Assembly (NCBI RefSeq): GCF_009498035.1
Contig: NZ_CP034550.1
Span: 1,240,001-1,304,000 of the forward strand
From: Saccharothrix syringae
GTDB lineage: Bacteria > Actinomycetota > Actinomycetes > Mycobacteriales > Pseudonocardiaceae
DNA length: 64,000 nt
Direction of reading: 5' to 3'
Shown piece after piece: positions 55,045 through 64,000 of this stretch. A model generated the notes under the pieces. That model ran no database searches. It was not told where the DNA came from and saw nothing but the letters and a program-made list of their open reading frames with translations. The position numbers and the translations under genes were made by a program. Position 1 is the stretch's first letter, and every line of letters starts with the position of its first letter.

Positions 55045-56532
55045 ATGCACCGAGAGGTCAAGGTCCTGGTGATCGGCACGGGCTTCTCCGGCCTGGGCAT
55101 GGCGATCGAGCTGAAGCGGTCGGGCGAGCGGGACTTCGTCGTGCTGGAGAAGGCGGCGGACCTCGGCGGCACGTGGCGGGACAACTCCTACCCCGGCTGC
55201 GCGTGCGACGTGCCGTCCCACATGTACTCGTTCTCGTTCGAGCTGAACCCGCGCTGGTCGCGGATGTTCGCCCGGCAGCCCGAGATCTGGGACTACCTCA
55301 AGCGGGTGGCCGACAAGTACGGGCTGCGGCCGCACATCCGGTTCAACAGCAAGATGAGCGGTGCCCGGTGGGACGAGGACGCCAAGGTCTGGCACGTCAG
55401 CGTCGAGAACGGCGACACCTACACCGCCAGGTCCCTGGTCGCGGGCGTCGGCGCGCTGCACATCCCGAACGTCCCGGCGCTGCCGGGCATCGAGTCCTTC
55501 CGCGGCAAGGCGTTCCACTCGGCGCAGTGGGACCACGACTACGACCTGCGCGGCAAGCGGGTGGCGGTGGTGGGCACGGGCGCGAGCGCCATCCAGTTCG
55601 TGCCGCGCATCGCCGGCGAGGTCGGGAGGATGACCGTCTTCCAGCGCACGCCGCCGTGGGTGATGCCGAAGATGGACCGGTCGATCAGGAGCTGGGAGCA
55701 GCGGCTGTTCGGCGCGCTGCCGTTCACCCAGCGCCTGTACCGGGACTTCGTGTACTGGACGCGGGAGTCGACCGCGCTCGGGTTCGCGGTGAACCCGAGG
55801 ATCATGGAGTTCGCGCAGAACATCGCCCGGCGGCACCTGCGCTCGCAGGTCCGGGACCCGGCGCTGCGGGAGAAGCTGGCGCCGGACTACACCATGGGCT
55901 GCAAGCGCGTGCTGATCAGCAACGACTACTACCCGGCGCTCAACCGCGACAACGTCGAGCTGGTGACCGACGGCATCGCCGAGGTGCGGGAGAACTCGAT
56001 CGTCGACGCGGCCGGCGTGGAGCACGAGGTCGACGTGATCATCTACGGCACCGGGTTCCACGTGGTCGACGCGTTCGACTACCTGGACATCGCGGGCAAG
56101 GGCGGCGTGGACCTGGCCAAGCAGTGGCGGGAGAAGGGCATCGAGACCTACTACGGCATCACGGTCTCGGGCTTCCCCAACCTGTTCTTCCTGCTGGGCC
56201 CCAACACCGGCCTGGGGCACAACTCGGTGGTGTTCATGATCGAGTCCCAGATCCGCTACGTCCGCCAGTGCCTGGAGCTGCTCGACCGCCACGGTGCCGA
56301 CGAGATCGACGTGCGCCCGCAGGTGCAGGCCCGGTTCAACCGGCACCTCCAGCGCAAGCTGACCAGGGGCGTCTGGACCGAGGGCGGCTGCAAGAGCTGG
56401 TACCTCGACGCGCAGGGCGTCAACCGCACCGTGTGGCCGGGCTTCACCTGGCGCTACTGGATGCGCACCAGGACCGTCAACCCGGCCGACTACACCCTGA
56501 CCCGGGCCCGCCGAACCAAGCTCCCCGCCTAA
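55045..56532 (+). CDS. Baeyer-Villiger-type flavin monooxygenase
   Basis: The product is 495 aa. The FAD motif is VLVIGTGFSGLGMAIEL and the NADPH motif VAVVGTGASAIQFVP. The Baeyer-Villiger fingerprint FxGxxxHxxxW is intact as FRGKAFHSAQW (near 152-162). GTWRDNSYPGCACDVPSHMY is typical of class I BVMOs. It inserts oxygen into ketones or oxidises heteroatoms using NADPH and O2. The substrate is unknown. Probably controlled by the divergent TetR gene. Confidence 0.92.
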   Translation: MHREVKVLVIGTGFSGLGMAIELKRSGERDFVVLEKAADLGGTWRDNSYPGCACDVPSHMYSFSFELNPRWSRMFARQPEIWDYLKRVADKYGLRPHIRFNSKMSGARWDEDAKVWHVSVENGDTYTARSLVAGVGALHIPNVPALPGIESFRGKAFHSAQWDHDYDLRGKRVAVVGTGASAIQFVPRIAGEVGRMTVFQRTPPWVMPKMDRSIRSWEQRLFGALPFTQRLYRDFVYWTRESTALGFAVNPRIMEFAQNIARRHLRSQVRDPALREKLAPDYTMGCKRVLISNDYYPALNRDNVELVTDGIAEVRENSIVDAAGVEHEVDVIIYGTGFHVVDAFDYLDIAGKGGVDLAKQWREKGIETYYGITVSGFPNLFFLLGPNTGLGHNSVVFMIESQIRYVRQCLELLDRHGADEIDVRPQVQARFNRHLQRKLTRGVWTEGGCKSWYLDAQGVNRTVWPGFTWRYWMRTRTVNPADYTLTRARRTKLPA

Positions 56533-56535
56533 CCC

Positions 56536-56710
56536 CGCGAGTCGAACCTCCAGACCCCGCGTGTCGAACCTCCAGGACCCCCGAGTTCTACATTCAGGCC
56601 CCGCACCGGCGATCGGTGCGGGGCCTGAATGTCGAGTTCGGGGGTCCTGAGCGTTGAACTCGGGGGTCTTGAGCGTTCGACACGAGGGGGTTGGAGGTTC
56701 GACTCGCGCG
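56536..56710. repeat. 22-bp mosaic repeat array 5 (7 units, inverted pair around a hairpin)
   Basis: Forward words GAGTCGAAC (56539), GTGTCGAAC (56561) and GAGTTCTAC (56583) lead into a perfect hairpin. On the far side are reverse words GTCGAGTTC (56631), GTTGAACTC (56653), GTTCGACAC (56675) and GTTCGACTC (56697). Steps are exactly 22 bp on each side. The array starts 4 bp after the monooxygenase stop and ends 12 bp before the gatD stop, between convergent genes. Confidence 0.92.
56590..56632. terminator. Bidirectional hairpin at the centre of repeat array 5
   Basis: A perfect 19-bp stem (56590-56608 with 56614-56632, 5-nt loop) forms the symmetric centre of array 5 between convergent genes. 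The arms include repeat-unit sequence, so the repeats extend the stem outward imperfectly. Confidence 0.8.
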
Positions 56711-56721
56711 GAGTCCTGGGG

Positions 56722-57438
56722 TCAGGCGGGGACGCCGGCGGCCTTGGCGCGTTCGGTGCGCAGCCTGGTCACGGCCTCCAGTTCGAGGGGGGCCGGTTTG
56801 GTGCCGGTGGCCCACTCGATGAGGAGGTCGGCGAGCTGGGGGTTGCGCGGCAGCACCGGGCCGTGGAGGTAGGTGCACAGGATGCGGCCCTGCACGGCGC
56901 CCTCGACCGAGCCGTCGTTGCCGGTGCCGACCTTCACGTGCGCCAGCGGCCGGGCCGACGGGCCGAGCACGGTGCGGCCCTGGTGGTTCTCGAACCCCGT
57001 GAGCAGGCCCTCGAACAGGCCGTCCGCCGGCGTGGCGACGACCTCGCCGATGGCCCGGCTGCCGCCCGCGTGCGACGTCGAGTCGAGCAGCCCGAGGCCG
57101 GGGTGCGTCACCTGGTCGGCCCTCGTGAACGACTCGCCGAAGATCTGGATGCCCGCGCACACCCCGAGCACCACCGCGCCGCGCGCCGCGGCCCGCTGCA
57201 TGCCCGGGTGGTCCCGCAGGTGCCGCACGGCCAGGGTCTGCGCGGTGTCCTCGCCGCCGCCGACGACGTAGATGTCGCACGAGTCCGGCACCGGCTCGCC
57301 GAAGTTCACCGTGACGATCTCCGCGGGGATGCCCCGCCACGTCATCCGCTTCTCCAGCACCACCGCGTTGCCGAAGTCGCCGTAGGTGCCCAGCAGGTCC
57401 GGCAGGACCAGGGCGATGGAGACCTTGTCGTTGCTCAC
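56722..57438 (-). CDS. gatD: Lipid II isoglutaminyl synthase, glutamine amidotransferase subunit
   Basis: The product is 238 aa from GTG 57438. Class I (CobB/CobQ-like) amidotransferase with nucleophile Cys in VVLGVCAGIQIFGESF, oxyanion region DIYVVGGGEDTAQTL and catalytic His in CTYLHGPVLPRNPQLAD. With MurT it amidates the D-glutamate of lipid II to D-isoglutamine. The start overlaps the murT stop (GTGA). The substrate links back to murI in this window. Confidence 0.93.
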   Translation of the reverse strand: MSNDKVSIALVLPDLLGTYGDFGNAVVLEKRMTWRGIPAEIVTVNFGEPVPDSCDIYVVGGGEDTAQTLAVRHLRDHPGMQRAAARGAVVLGVCAGIQIFGESFTRADQVTHPGLGLLDSTSHAGGSRAIGEVVATPADGLFEGLLTGFENHQGRTVLGPSARPLAHVKVGTGNDGSVEGAVQGRILCTYLHGPVLPRNPQLADLLIEWATGTKPAPLELEAVTRLRTERAKAAGVPA

Positions 57439-58685
57439 TGGGCGGCCCTCGCGTTCAGGTCGCGGAAAGCGGTGTAGTTGGCGATCACCTCGACCGGTCC
57501 CGGCGGCATGGCGTCGATCGCCTTCAGCGGGTCCGGCACGATGGTGTGCTCGACCTCGGCGTAGGTCAGCCGCACGGCCAGGTCCGTGGCCCGCTCGCCG
57601 GACGCGATCACGCGCCGGCCGCGCAGCTTCTCGAACGGCACGTCCCACAGCCACGACAGGTCGCGCCCGTCGGCCTCCTGCGCGTTGATCACCAGCACCG
57701 CGGGGTGGTCGGCCTCCCGCACCACGGTCAGCGTCTCGCTCCACCCGGCCGGGTTCTTCGACAGCAGCAGCCGCGCCTTGTGCCCGGACCGCTGGATCGT
57801 CCGGTACCGGCCGGCCACGTTGGACACGCCGCGCAGCCGCTGCACGGCCTCCTCCACCGGCACGCCCACGGCGTGCGCGGCGGCCGTCGCCATGACCGCG
57901 TTGGCCTGGTTGAACTTCCCGGGCAGGCGCAGCGACAGCTCGACCTTCACCCCGCCGGGCGTCACCAGGTAGCCCTCGCCGGTCACCCAGTGCGGCCGCG
58001 GCCGGGCCAGGTCGCACCCGGTGCACGCCCAGTGCTCGCCCTGCCAGCGGATCGGGTCGCCGCACCGCGGGCACGACGCCGAGTCGTTGTGCCACCCCGT
58101 GCCGGTGGCGACCCACACCACCGACCGCGCGTCCCGCGCCGCCGAGGTCACCATGATGTCGTCGCAGTTGGCGACCACGACGCCGGGCACGCCGGTCAGC
58201 GCGGTGCGCAGCGACTTCTCGATGGTGCGGACCTCGCCGACCCGGTCGAGCTGGTCGCGCGAGAGGTTGAGCAGCACGGCCACCGCCGGCGCCGAGGCCC
58301 GCGCGACCTCCGGGAAGTAGCCCTCGTCGACCTCCAGCACCGCGTACGGCGCGTCGGGCTGCTTGGACAGCGCGGTCACGTGCCCGTCGGGCATGTTCGC
58401 GCCGCCGTGGTTGGTGGCGACCTCGCCGAGGGCCGACACGGCGCGGCTGAGCATCATCGTGCTGGTGGTCTTGCCGTTGGTGCCGGTCACCAGCGCGACG
58501 GTCCGACCCTGGGTCAGGTTCGCCAGCGCCTGCGGGTCCAGCCTCAGCGCGACCCGGCCGCCGATCATGCCGCCGGCGCCCAGTCCCATCTTCTGGGACA
58601 GCTTCGAGCTCATGTTGCCCAGTCGCACGGCGGCCGCGGTGCGCAGCGGCAGGCGGGCTGGGTCTGCACCTGGAGTGTTCGGCAA
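57435..58685 (-). CDS. murT: Lipid II isoglutaminyl synthase, MurT ligase subunit
   Basis: The product is 416 aa from TTG 58685, preceded by AGGAAG; the family N-terminus (LRTAAAVRLGN) supports this over ATG 58613. The Mur-ligase ATP site is ALVTGTNGKTTSTMMLSR. A zinc ribbon typical of MurT is CPRCGDPIRW...CTGC. The C-terminal DUF1727 domain includes RVIASGERATDLAVRL. It forms the MurT/GatD complex with the coupled downstream gene and activates D-Glu in lipid II for amidation. Confidence 0.94.
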   Translation of the reverse strand: MPNTPGADPARLPLRTAAAVRLGNMSSKLSQKMGLGAGGMIGGRVALRLDPQALANLTQGRTVALVTGTNGKTTSTMMLSRAVSALGEVATNHGGANMPDGHVTALSKQPDAPYAVLEVDEGYFPEVARASAPAVAVLLNLSRDQLDRVGEVRTIEKSLRTALTGVPGVVVANCDDIMVTSAARDARSVVWVATGTGWHNDSASCPRCGDPIRWQGEHWACTGCDLARPRPHWVTGEGYLVTPGGVKVELSLRLPGKFNQANAVMATAAAHAVGVPVEEAVQRLRGVSNVAGRYRTIQRSGHKARLLLSKNPAGWSETLTVVREADHPAVLVINAQEADGRDLSWLWDVPFEKLRGRRVIASGERATDLAVRLTYAEVEHTIVPDPLKAIDAMPPGPVEVIANYTAFRDLNARAAQ

Positions 58686-58727
58686 GCGACTTCCTGCATC
58701 GGTGGTGGGGGAGGGGGTCCCCCGATG

Positions 58728-59225
58728 CTACCGGTGGCCGTGGTGCTCCAGCTCCCGCAGGGTCCTGATCAGCTCGACCGTGCTGAGCTGGCACAACTGG
58801 GCCATGTACTCCAGCGCCGGCAGGTCCAGGTGGACCTCGGTCGACTGGCCGGGCACGAGCTGGGCCAGCCTGCCCTGCGCCCAGCGGCGCAGCGGCAGCA
58901 GCTGGGGCCGGGTGTCGGAGACGACCGCGGTGAGGCTGACCGGCAGGTGCCCGGTGGGCGTGTCGCCGAACACCCGTTCGTGGACCCGGGCGAGCACCTG
59001 GTGCGCGGGCACGCCCAGGGCGACGCAGATCTCCACCAACCGCACCACCGAGCACTGGCGGGTGCCCAGTTCGTAGGTGGCCAGCGTCTGCAGGGAGATG
59101 TCGCTCTGCAGCCGCCGGTTGAGCTCCTTGCGGGTCCACCCGCGCTGCTTGCGAAGGCTGCGGAGCTCATCACCGAGCACGCGCTGGTACGCCGCTGTGT
59201 CGATCTGCACCGTGGAGTCCTCCAT
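58728..59225 (-). CDS. Helix-turn-helix (XRE-type) regulator
   Basis: The product is 165 aa from ATG 59225; an ATG at 59270 would add 15 residues. The HTH is LGDELRSLRKQRGWTRKELN, then ISLQTLATYELGTRQCSVVR and LVEICVALGVPAHQVL. The C-terminal half (LPVSLTAVVSDTRPQLLPLR, then AQLCQLSTVELIRTL) looks like a conserved actinobacterial domain of unknown role. A palindrome GCCCGATCGGGC (59305-59316) lies upstream and may be its operator. Upstream of murT on the same strand. Confidence 0.8.
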   Translation of the reverse strand: MEDSTVQIDTAAYQRVLGDELRSLRKQRGWTRKELNRRLQSDISLQTLATYELGTRQCSVVRLVEICVALGVPAHQVLARVHERVFGDTPTGHLPVSLTAVVSDTRPQLLPLRRWAQGRLAQLVPGQSTEVHLDLPALEYMAQLCQLSTVELIRTLRELEHHGHR

Positions 59226-59343
59226 GTCCGCCGGGGTTTCGACGAACCCCACGCAGATGGAAGGGACCATGTGCCGTTTGCTTACGCGGGTTCTTCAATT
59301 TATCGCCCGATCGGGCTAACCCAGTCGTACGGAGAGTAGCGTT

Positions 59344-60045
59344 TCACTCCGCAAGAGCGCTGGTCACGCCCTGTTCGAGCGGACCGAGGAACCGGGGGTC
59401 GGGTTTGGCAACCAGGCCGTCCCACATCGCCTTGCCCGCCGCCAGCGCCTCGCGGAAGTACCCGTAGGCCGTCGTCGCCCGCCACTGCCGCGAGGTGTCG
59501 TGCCCGACGCCGAACGCCTCCAGACCCGCCGCCCGGCACAGCGCCACCGCGCGCGGCAGGTGGAACGACTGGGTCACCACGGTGAGCCGGGTCACGCCGA
59601 AGATGCGCCTGGCCCGCGTGCACGAGTCCCACGTGTCCAGGCCCGCGTAGTCGGCCACCACCACCCGCTCCGGCACGCCCCGCGCGACCAGGTAGTCCCG
59701 CATCGCGCTCGGCTCGTCGTAGTCGGTGCTGCTGTTGTCGCCGCTGACCAGCAGCACCCGCACCTTGCCCGCGCGGTACAGCCCGGCCGCCACGTCCAGC
59801 CGGCCCGCCAGGAACGCCGAGGGCGTGCCCGCGCTGGTCAGGCCCGCGCCGAGGACCAGCGCGACCGGCGCCTCGGGCACGTCCGCCGCCGCGTGCCGGT
59901 ACGGCGCGCTGCTCAGCTGCGCCCACGCCCACGGCGTCGCCGCCAGCGCGGTGAGCAGCGCGAGCGCCGCGACCACCCGCCGCCGGGTCAGGCGCCGGGC
60001 GAACCGCGCCGCCCGGGCGCGCAGGCGTCCGGTGAAGTCCCCCAT
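59344..60045 (-). CDS. YdcF/SanA-family membrane-anchored protein (DUF218)
   Basis: The product is 233 aa. One N-terminal transmembrane helix (VVAALALLTALAATPWAWA), then the DUF218 domain: ALVLGAGLTSAGTPSAFLAG, VRVLLVSGDNSSTDYDEPSA, YAGLDTWDSCTRARRIFG and VVTQSFHLPRAVALCRAAGL. SanA relatives affect envelope integrity and vancomycin sensitivity; the biochemical function is unclear. It lies 28 bp downstream of the LCP gene, consistent with an envelope-related unit. Confidence 0.88.
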   Translation of the reverse strand: MGDFTGRLRARAARFARRLTRRRVVAALALLTALAATPWAWAQLSSAPYRHAAADVPEAPVALVLGAGLTSAGTPSAFLAGRLDVAAGLYRAGKVRVLLVSGDNSSTDYDEPSAMRDYLVARGVPERVVVADYAGLDTWDSCTRARRIFGVTRLTVVTQSFHLPRAVALCRAAGLEAFGVGHDTSRQWRATTAYGYFREALAAGKAMWDGLVAKPDPRFLGPLEQGVTSALAE

Positions 60046-60073
60046 GCCGGTCCCCCAAGTCGGTTCACGCGGC

Positions 60074-62323
60074 TCAGTTGACGCAGCGCACGCCGTCCGC
60101 GGTGATGGGCTGTTCGGTCGTCGTGTCGGTGGTGTCGGGCTGCCGCCGCGCCCCGTCCAGGCCGACCAGCGGCCCGCCGACGAGGTTCTGCGCGCCCGGC
60201 CCGGTGTAGTCGCCGGCCACGAACACGCGGGCGTGCCCGGCCGGGATGTCGTCGTCCTGCTCCAGCTCGATGCCGCCCAGCGCGTCGGAGACGGCCTCGG
60301 CGCCGGCCTCGCCGCCCACGCCGTAGCGGACCACCGAGACGTCCTCGGCCTCCTCGGCGTTGGCCGTGCCGCCGTCCGCGAAGCCCTTGGCCACCAGCGA
60401 CTGGAGCACCCGCGAGGCCAGCCCGCCCACGCCCGAGGCGTTGCGCACCTCGACGACCACGGTGGCCGGGTCGACGGTGGGCGCGGTGGTGGTCGGCGCG
60501 TTCGGGTCGGCGTTGAGGGCCTTGAAGAACTTCTTGACCTCGCGCTCGTTGACCTCGACCGCCAGGCCGTCCTCGGGCGTCTCCAGCTCCAGGCTGCCGG
60601 TCGGGATGGTCTCGAACTTCAGGTTGCCGCCGGTCAGGTCCTTCATCTGGCCGGCGAACCGCAGCACGTCCCAGCCCTCGTCGAGCACGATCGACTTGGT
60701 CAGCGCGTCGGTCAGGGCGCCGAGCCTGCCCGGGTCGGACAGCGTGCCCGCGGACAGGATCTGCTTGGCCAGGCCGGCCATGAACACCTGCTGGCGCACG
60801 ATCCGGTCGAGGTCGCCGCGCAGCAGGCCGTGCCGCTGGCGGACGAACGCCAGCGCCTCGCGGCCCTGGATGCGCTGCTGCCCGGCCTGGAAGTCCGCGC
60901 CGGAGAACGTGTCGCGGGTGGCCTGGTTCAGGCACACGTCCACGCCGCCGATGGCCTTGGTGATCTCGTAGAAGCCGACCAGGTTGATCTCGGCGTAGTG
61001 GTCGATCTTGACGCCGGTGAGGTTCTCGACGGTGCCGATGAGGGTCTTGGCGCCGTACTGGCGGGACCCGGTCTCCAACTGCGCCGGGTCGCTGACGCCC
61101 TTCTCCCGCAGCTCGTCCAGGCCGTCCTGCTTGCCGTAGCCGTACGCCGAGTTGATCTTGTGCCGGCCGTAGCCGCCGTCGATCTGCACGTAGGAGTCGC
61201 GCGGGAACGACACCGCGACCGCCTTGCCGCCGTCGTTCGGCACGTGCATGAGGATGATCGTGTCGGTGTTCAGGCCGCCTGCCGACTCGTCGCCCGCGTG
61301 CAGCTCGTCCAGGATCTCCTGGGGCAGCGGGTTGCCCTTGGCGTCGGTGCGGCTGTCCATGCCGACCATCAGGATGTCGACCGAGCCGTCGGCGGGCTTC
61401 TCGCCGCCGGCCTCCTCGCTGATCACGTCGGTGGTGGCCAGGTTGTCGGTCAGGTTCCGGAAGTTGGCCCACGCGTAGCCGGTGCCCAGCAGCACGGCGG
61501 TGGAGAACAGCGCGATGACCGTGCGACCGGCCAGGGACCCGGTGCGCCGCGCGGGGGGACGCCGCGGCGGTCCGGTGCGCATCGGGGCCGGGCGGGGGCG
61601 CTCGCCGGGCTCGGCACCGGCCTTGGCGCGGACGGCGCCGTCGACCCGGCCGCGGGCACCGGCACCGGCCGCCTTGGCCGCGCCGGCTGCTTTGGCCGCA
61701 CCAGCCGCACCCGCGGCCGCACCCACCACAGCGCCGGCCTTGGCCGCACCCGTGCCCGGCCGGGCCGCGCCACTCGCCGCGCCCGCTGCCTTGGCCACGC
61801 CTGCCGCCTTGCCGCCGGCCCGGTCCGCCCTGCCCGCCGCCTCCCGGTCGGCCGCGTCGGGCGCGATCCTGGCCGTGCTCTCCGACTCGGTCCGCACCCT
61901 CGGCGCGTTCGCGCGCGCGGCGGGTCCCGCCGCACCGCGCGGCCGGGCGGGTCCACCGGCGCGACCGGGGGCCTCACCGGCCGGGGGCACCCGGCCGGGC
62001 GCACCGACCTGGCCGCCCGCACGCCCCGGCGCACCGCGACCGGCCGCGCGGTCACCGGACCGGTTCGCGTCGGCGGGGCGGGGGCGCGGCCCGGAGCGGT
62101 CCGGGTCGGCCCCGGTCACCGGAGGCCGGGGGCGTTCGGTGGGCGCGTCGACGTACTCGTCGCGCCCACCGGCGGTCCGGTCGGGCCGACGCCGCGGTTG
62201 CTCGGCGCGCGACGCCCCCTGCTCGCGGGGGGCGTCGGGTTGGCTCGCGGAAGGACCACGAGGTGGAACGGGTCGCCCGCGGAACCCGTCGGGTTCGCCT
62301 GGCCTCGGCGGCCGGTTGTCCAC
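60074..62323 (-). CDS. LCP (LytR-CpsA-Psr) family wall-polymer ligase with LytR C-terminal domain
   Basis: The product is 749 aa from GTG 62323, behind AAGGAG. The first ~265 residues are cytoplasmic, disordered and Pro/Arg/Ala/Gly-rich, with KAAGAAK-type repeats. A transmembrane helix follows (VIALFSTAVLLGTGYAW), then the LCP catalytic domain: LMVGMDSRTDAKG, VSFPRDSYVQIDG and FVRQRHGLLRGDLDRIVRQQ. A LytR_C domain (VVVEVRNASGVGGLASRVLQ) and a tail follow. It joins arabinogalactan- or teichoic-type polymers to peptidoglycan. Confidence 0.92.
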   Translation of the reverse strand: MDNRPPRPGEPDGFRGRPVPPRGPSASQPDAPREQGASRAEQPRRRPDRTAGGRDEYVDAPTERPRPPVTGADPDRSGPRPRPADANRSGDRAAGRGAPGRAGGQVGAPGRVPPAGEAPGRAGGPARPRGAAGPAARANAPRVRTESESTARIAPDAADREAAGRADRAGGKAAGVAKAAGAASGAARPGTGAAKAGAVVGAAAGAAGAAKAAGAAKAAGAGARGRVDGAVRAKAGAEPGERPRPAPMRTGPPRRPPARRTGSLAGRTVIALFSTAVLLGTGYAWANFRNLTDNLATTDVISEEAGGEKPADGSVDILMVGMDSRTDAKGNPLPQEILDELHAGDESAGGLNTDTIILMHVPNDGGKAVAVSFPRDSYVQIDGGYGRHKINSAYGYGKQDGLDELREKGVSDPAQLETGSRQYGAKTLIGTVENLTGVKIDHYAEINLVGFYEITKAIGGVDVCLNQATRDTFSGADFQAGQQRIQGREALAFVRQRHGLLRGDLDRIVRQQVFMAGLAKQILSAGTLSDPGRLGALTDALTKSIVLDEGWDVLRFAGQMKDLTGGNLKFETIPTGSLELETPEDGLAVEVNEREVKKFFKALNADPNAPTTTAPTVDPATVVVEVRNASGVGGLASRVLQSLVAKGFADGGTANAEEAEDVSVVRYGVGGEAGAEAVSDALGGIELEQDDDIPAGHARVFVAGDYTGPGAQNLVGGPLVGLDGARRQPDTTDTTTEQPITADGVRCVN

Positions 62324-62490
62324 TCCCACTCCTTCCAGGTACCCGGGTACGCACCCAAGGACGCGTCAGCGGGCGCCCGGGTTGCCGACAAGCCTCGCAC
62401 ACCGGTTGTCAGGTGACGCGGTGATACCGGGTGCGGACCCGCGCTGACCAGGGCGGTAACCCGATTGTGAGCTGACCTTCACCGCGTTCG

Positions 62491-62496
62491 TAGACT
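62491..62496 (+). promoter_or_regulatory. -10 element for leaderless glycyl-tRNA synthetase mRNA
   Basis: TAGACT lies 8 nt before GTG 62505. The short or absent leader rules out a T-box riboswitch ahead of this gene. Confidence 0.5.
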
Positions 62497-62504
62497 GTGC
62501 CCCC

Positions 62505-64000
<1,496 letters not shown>

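Overview
The window is very GC-rich actinobacterial chromosome (nearly every third codon position is G or C, and GTG/TTG starts are frequent). The gene order dinG, pncB, clpS, DUF2017, S58 peptidase, mec, cysO, cysM, rhomboid, murI, Rv1339-like hydrolase, rphA, rdgB is that of Mycobacterium tuberculosis Rv1329c-Rv1341. The accessory content (LAxTG surface proteins, an HTH-TM-ricin protein, methionine salvage, styrene-type monooxygenase) and the gene style suggest a filamentous Pseudonocardiales member such as Saccharothrix, Actinosynnema or Lentzea. The family is inferred from style and not proven.

Layout. 0-5.1 kb: 3' end of a LuxR-type regulator, a 22-bp repeat array, a cysteine-amidase-fold protein, and an HTH protein coupled to a glycosyltransferase. 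5.2-9.2 kb: a tightly coupled methionine-salvage operon (DszC/SfnB-like flavin enzyme, mtnA, mtnC, mtnB, mtnD). 9.2-12.1 kb: OmpR-type two-component system plus HD hydrolase. 12.2-14.0 kb: two paralogous LAxTG surface proteins. 14.2-19.5 kb: ctaD, serB, a Pth2-like protein and a phospholipase D. 19.7-25.6 kb: hypothetical gene, HTH-TM-ricin protein, dinG, UDP-GlcNAc 2-epimerase. 25.7-32.5 kb: secreted protein, pncB-pncA, clpS-DUF2017-truncated S58 peptidase, and mec-cysO-cysM. 32.6-37.6 kb: an insertion relative to mycobacteria, holding a decayed esterase-CBM2 pseudogene, a NodB deacetylase, a cytidine deaminase, a cupin-like/CYTH pair, a second Rv1339-like hydrolase and an SMP-30 lactonase. 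37.8-42.9 kb: rhomboid-murI-MBL-hemerythrin-OsmC, then rphA-rdgB. 43-52 kb: bcp, a lipoprotein, three flavoenzymes, a NarL-type two-component system, DedA, a divergent SRPBCC/TetR pair and a COG0523 GTPase. 52.3 kb: an odd short tRNA with a leucine anticodon. 52.5-64 kb: DUF3618, TetR regulators, a third LAxTG protein, a Baeyer-Villiger-type monooxygenase, MurT/GatD, an HTH regulator, a YdcF protein, an LCP ligase and the start of a fused alpha-beta glycyl-tRNA synthetase.

The most striking structure is not a gene. Five intergenic arrays (about 1.26, 26.4, 29.9, 37.65 and 56.5 kb) are built from at least 41 units in exact 22-bp register. Each unit carries one of a few 9-nt words of the form G[A/T]GT[C/T]NNNC. 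The word types follow the same order in every array, and three arrays contain units in opposed orientations around a centre. No standard repeat class known to me explains this.

Functional themes are sulfur metabolism (methionine salvage, the CysO/CysM/Mec cysteine route, OsmC, Bcp), NAD salvage (pncA/pncB), cell wall (MurI, MurT/GatD, LCP, LAxTG proteins, 2-epimerase) and flavin redox chemistry.
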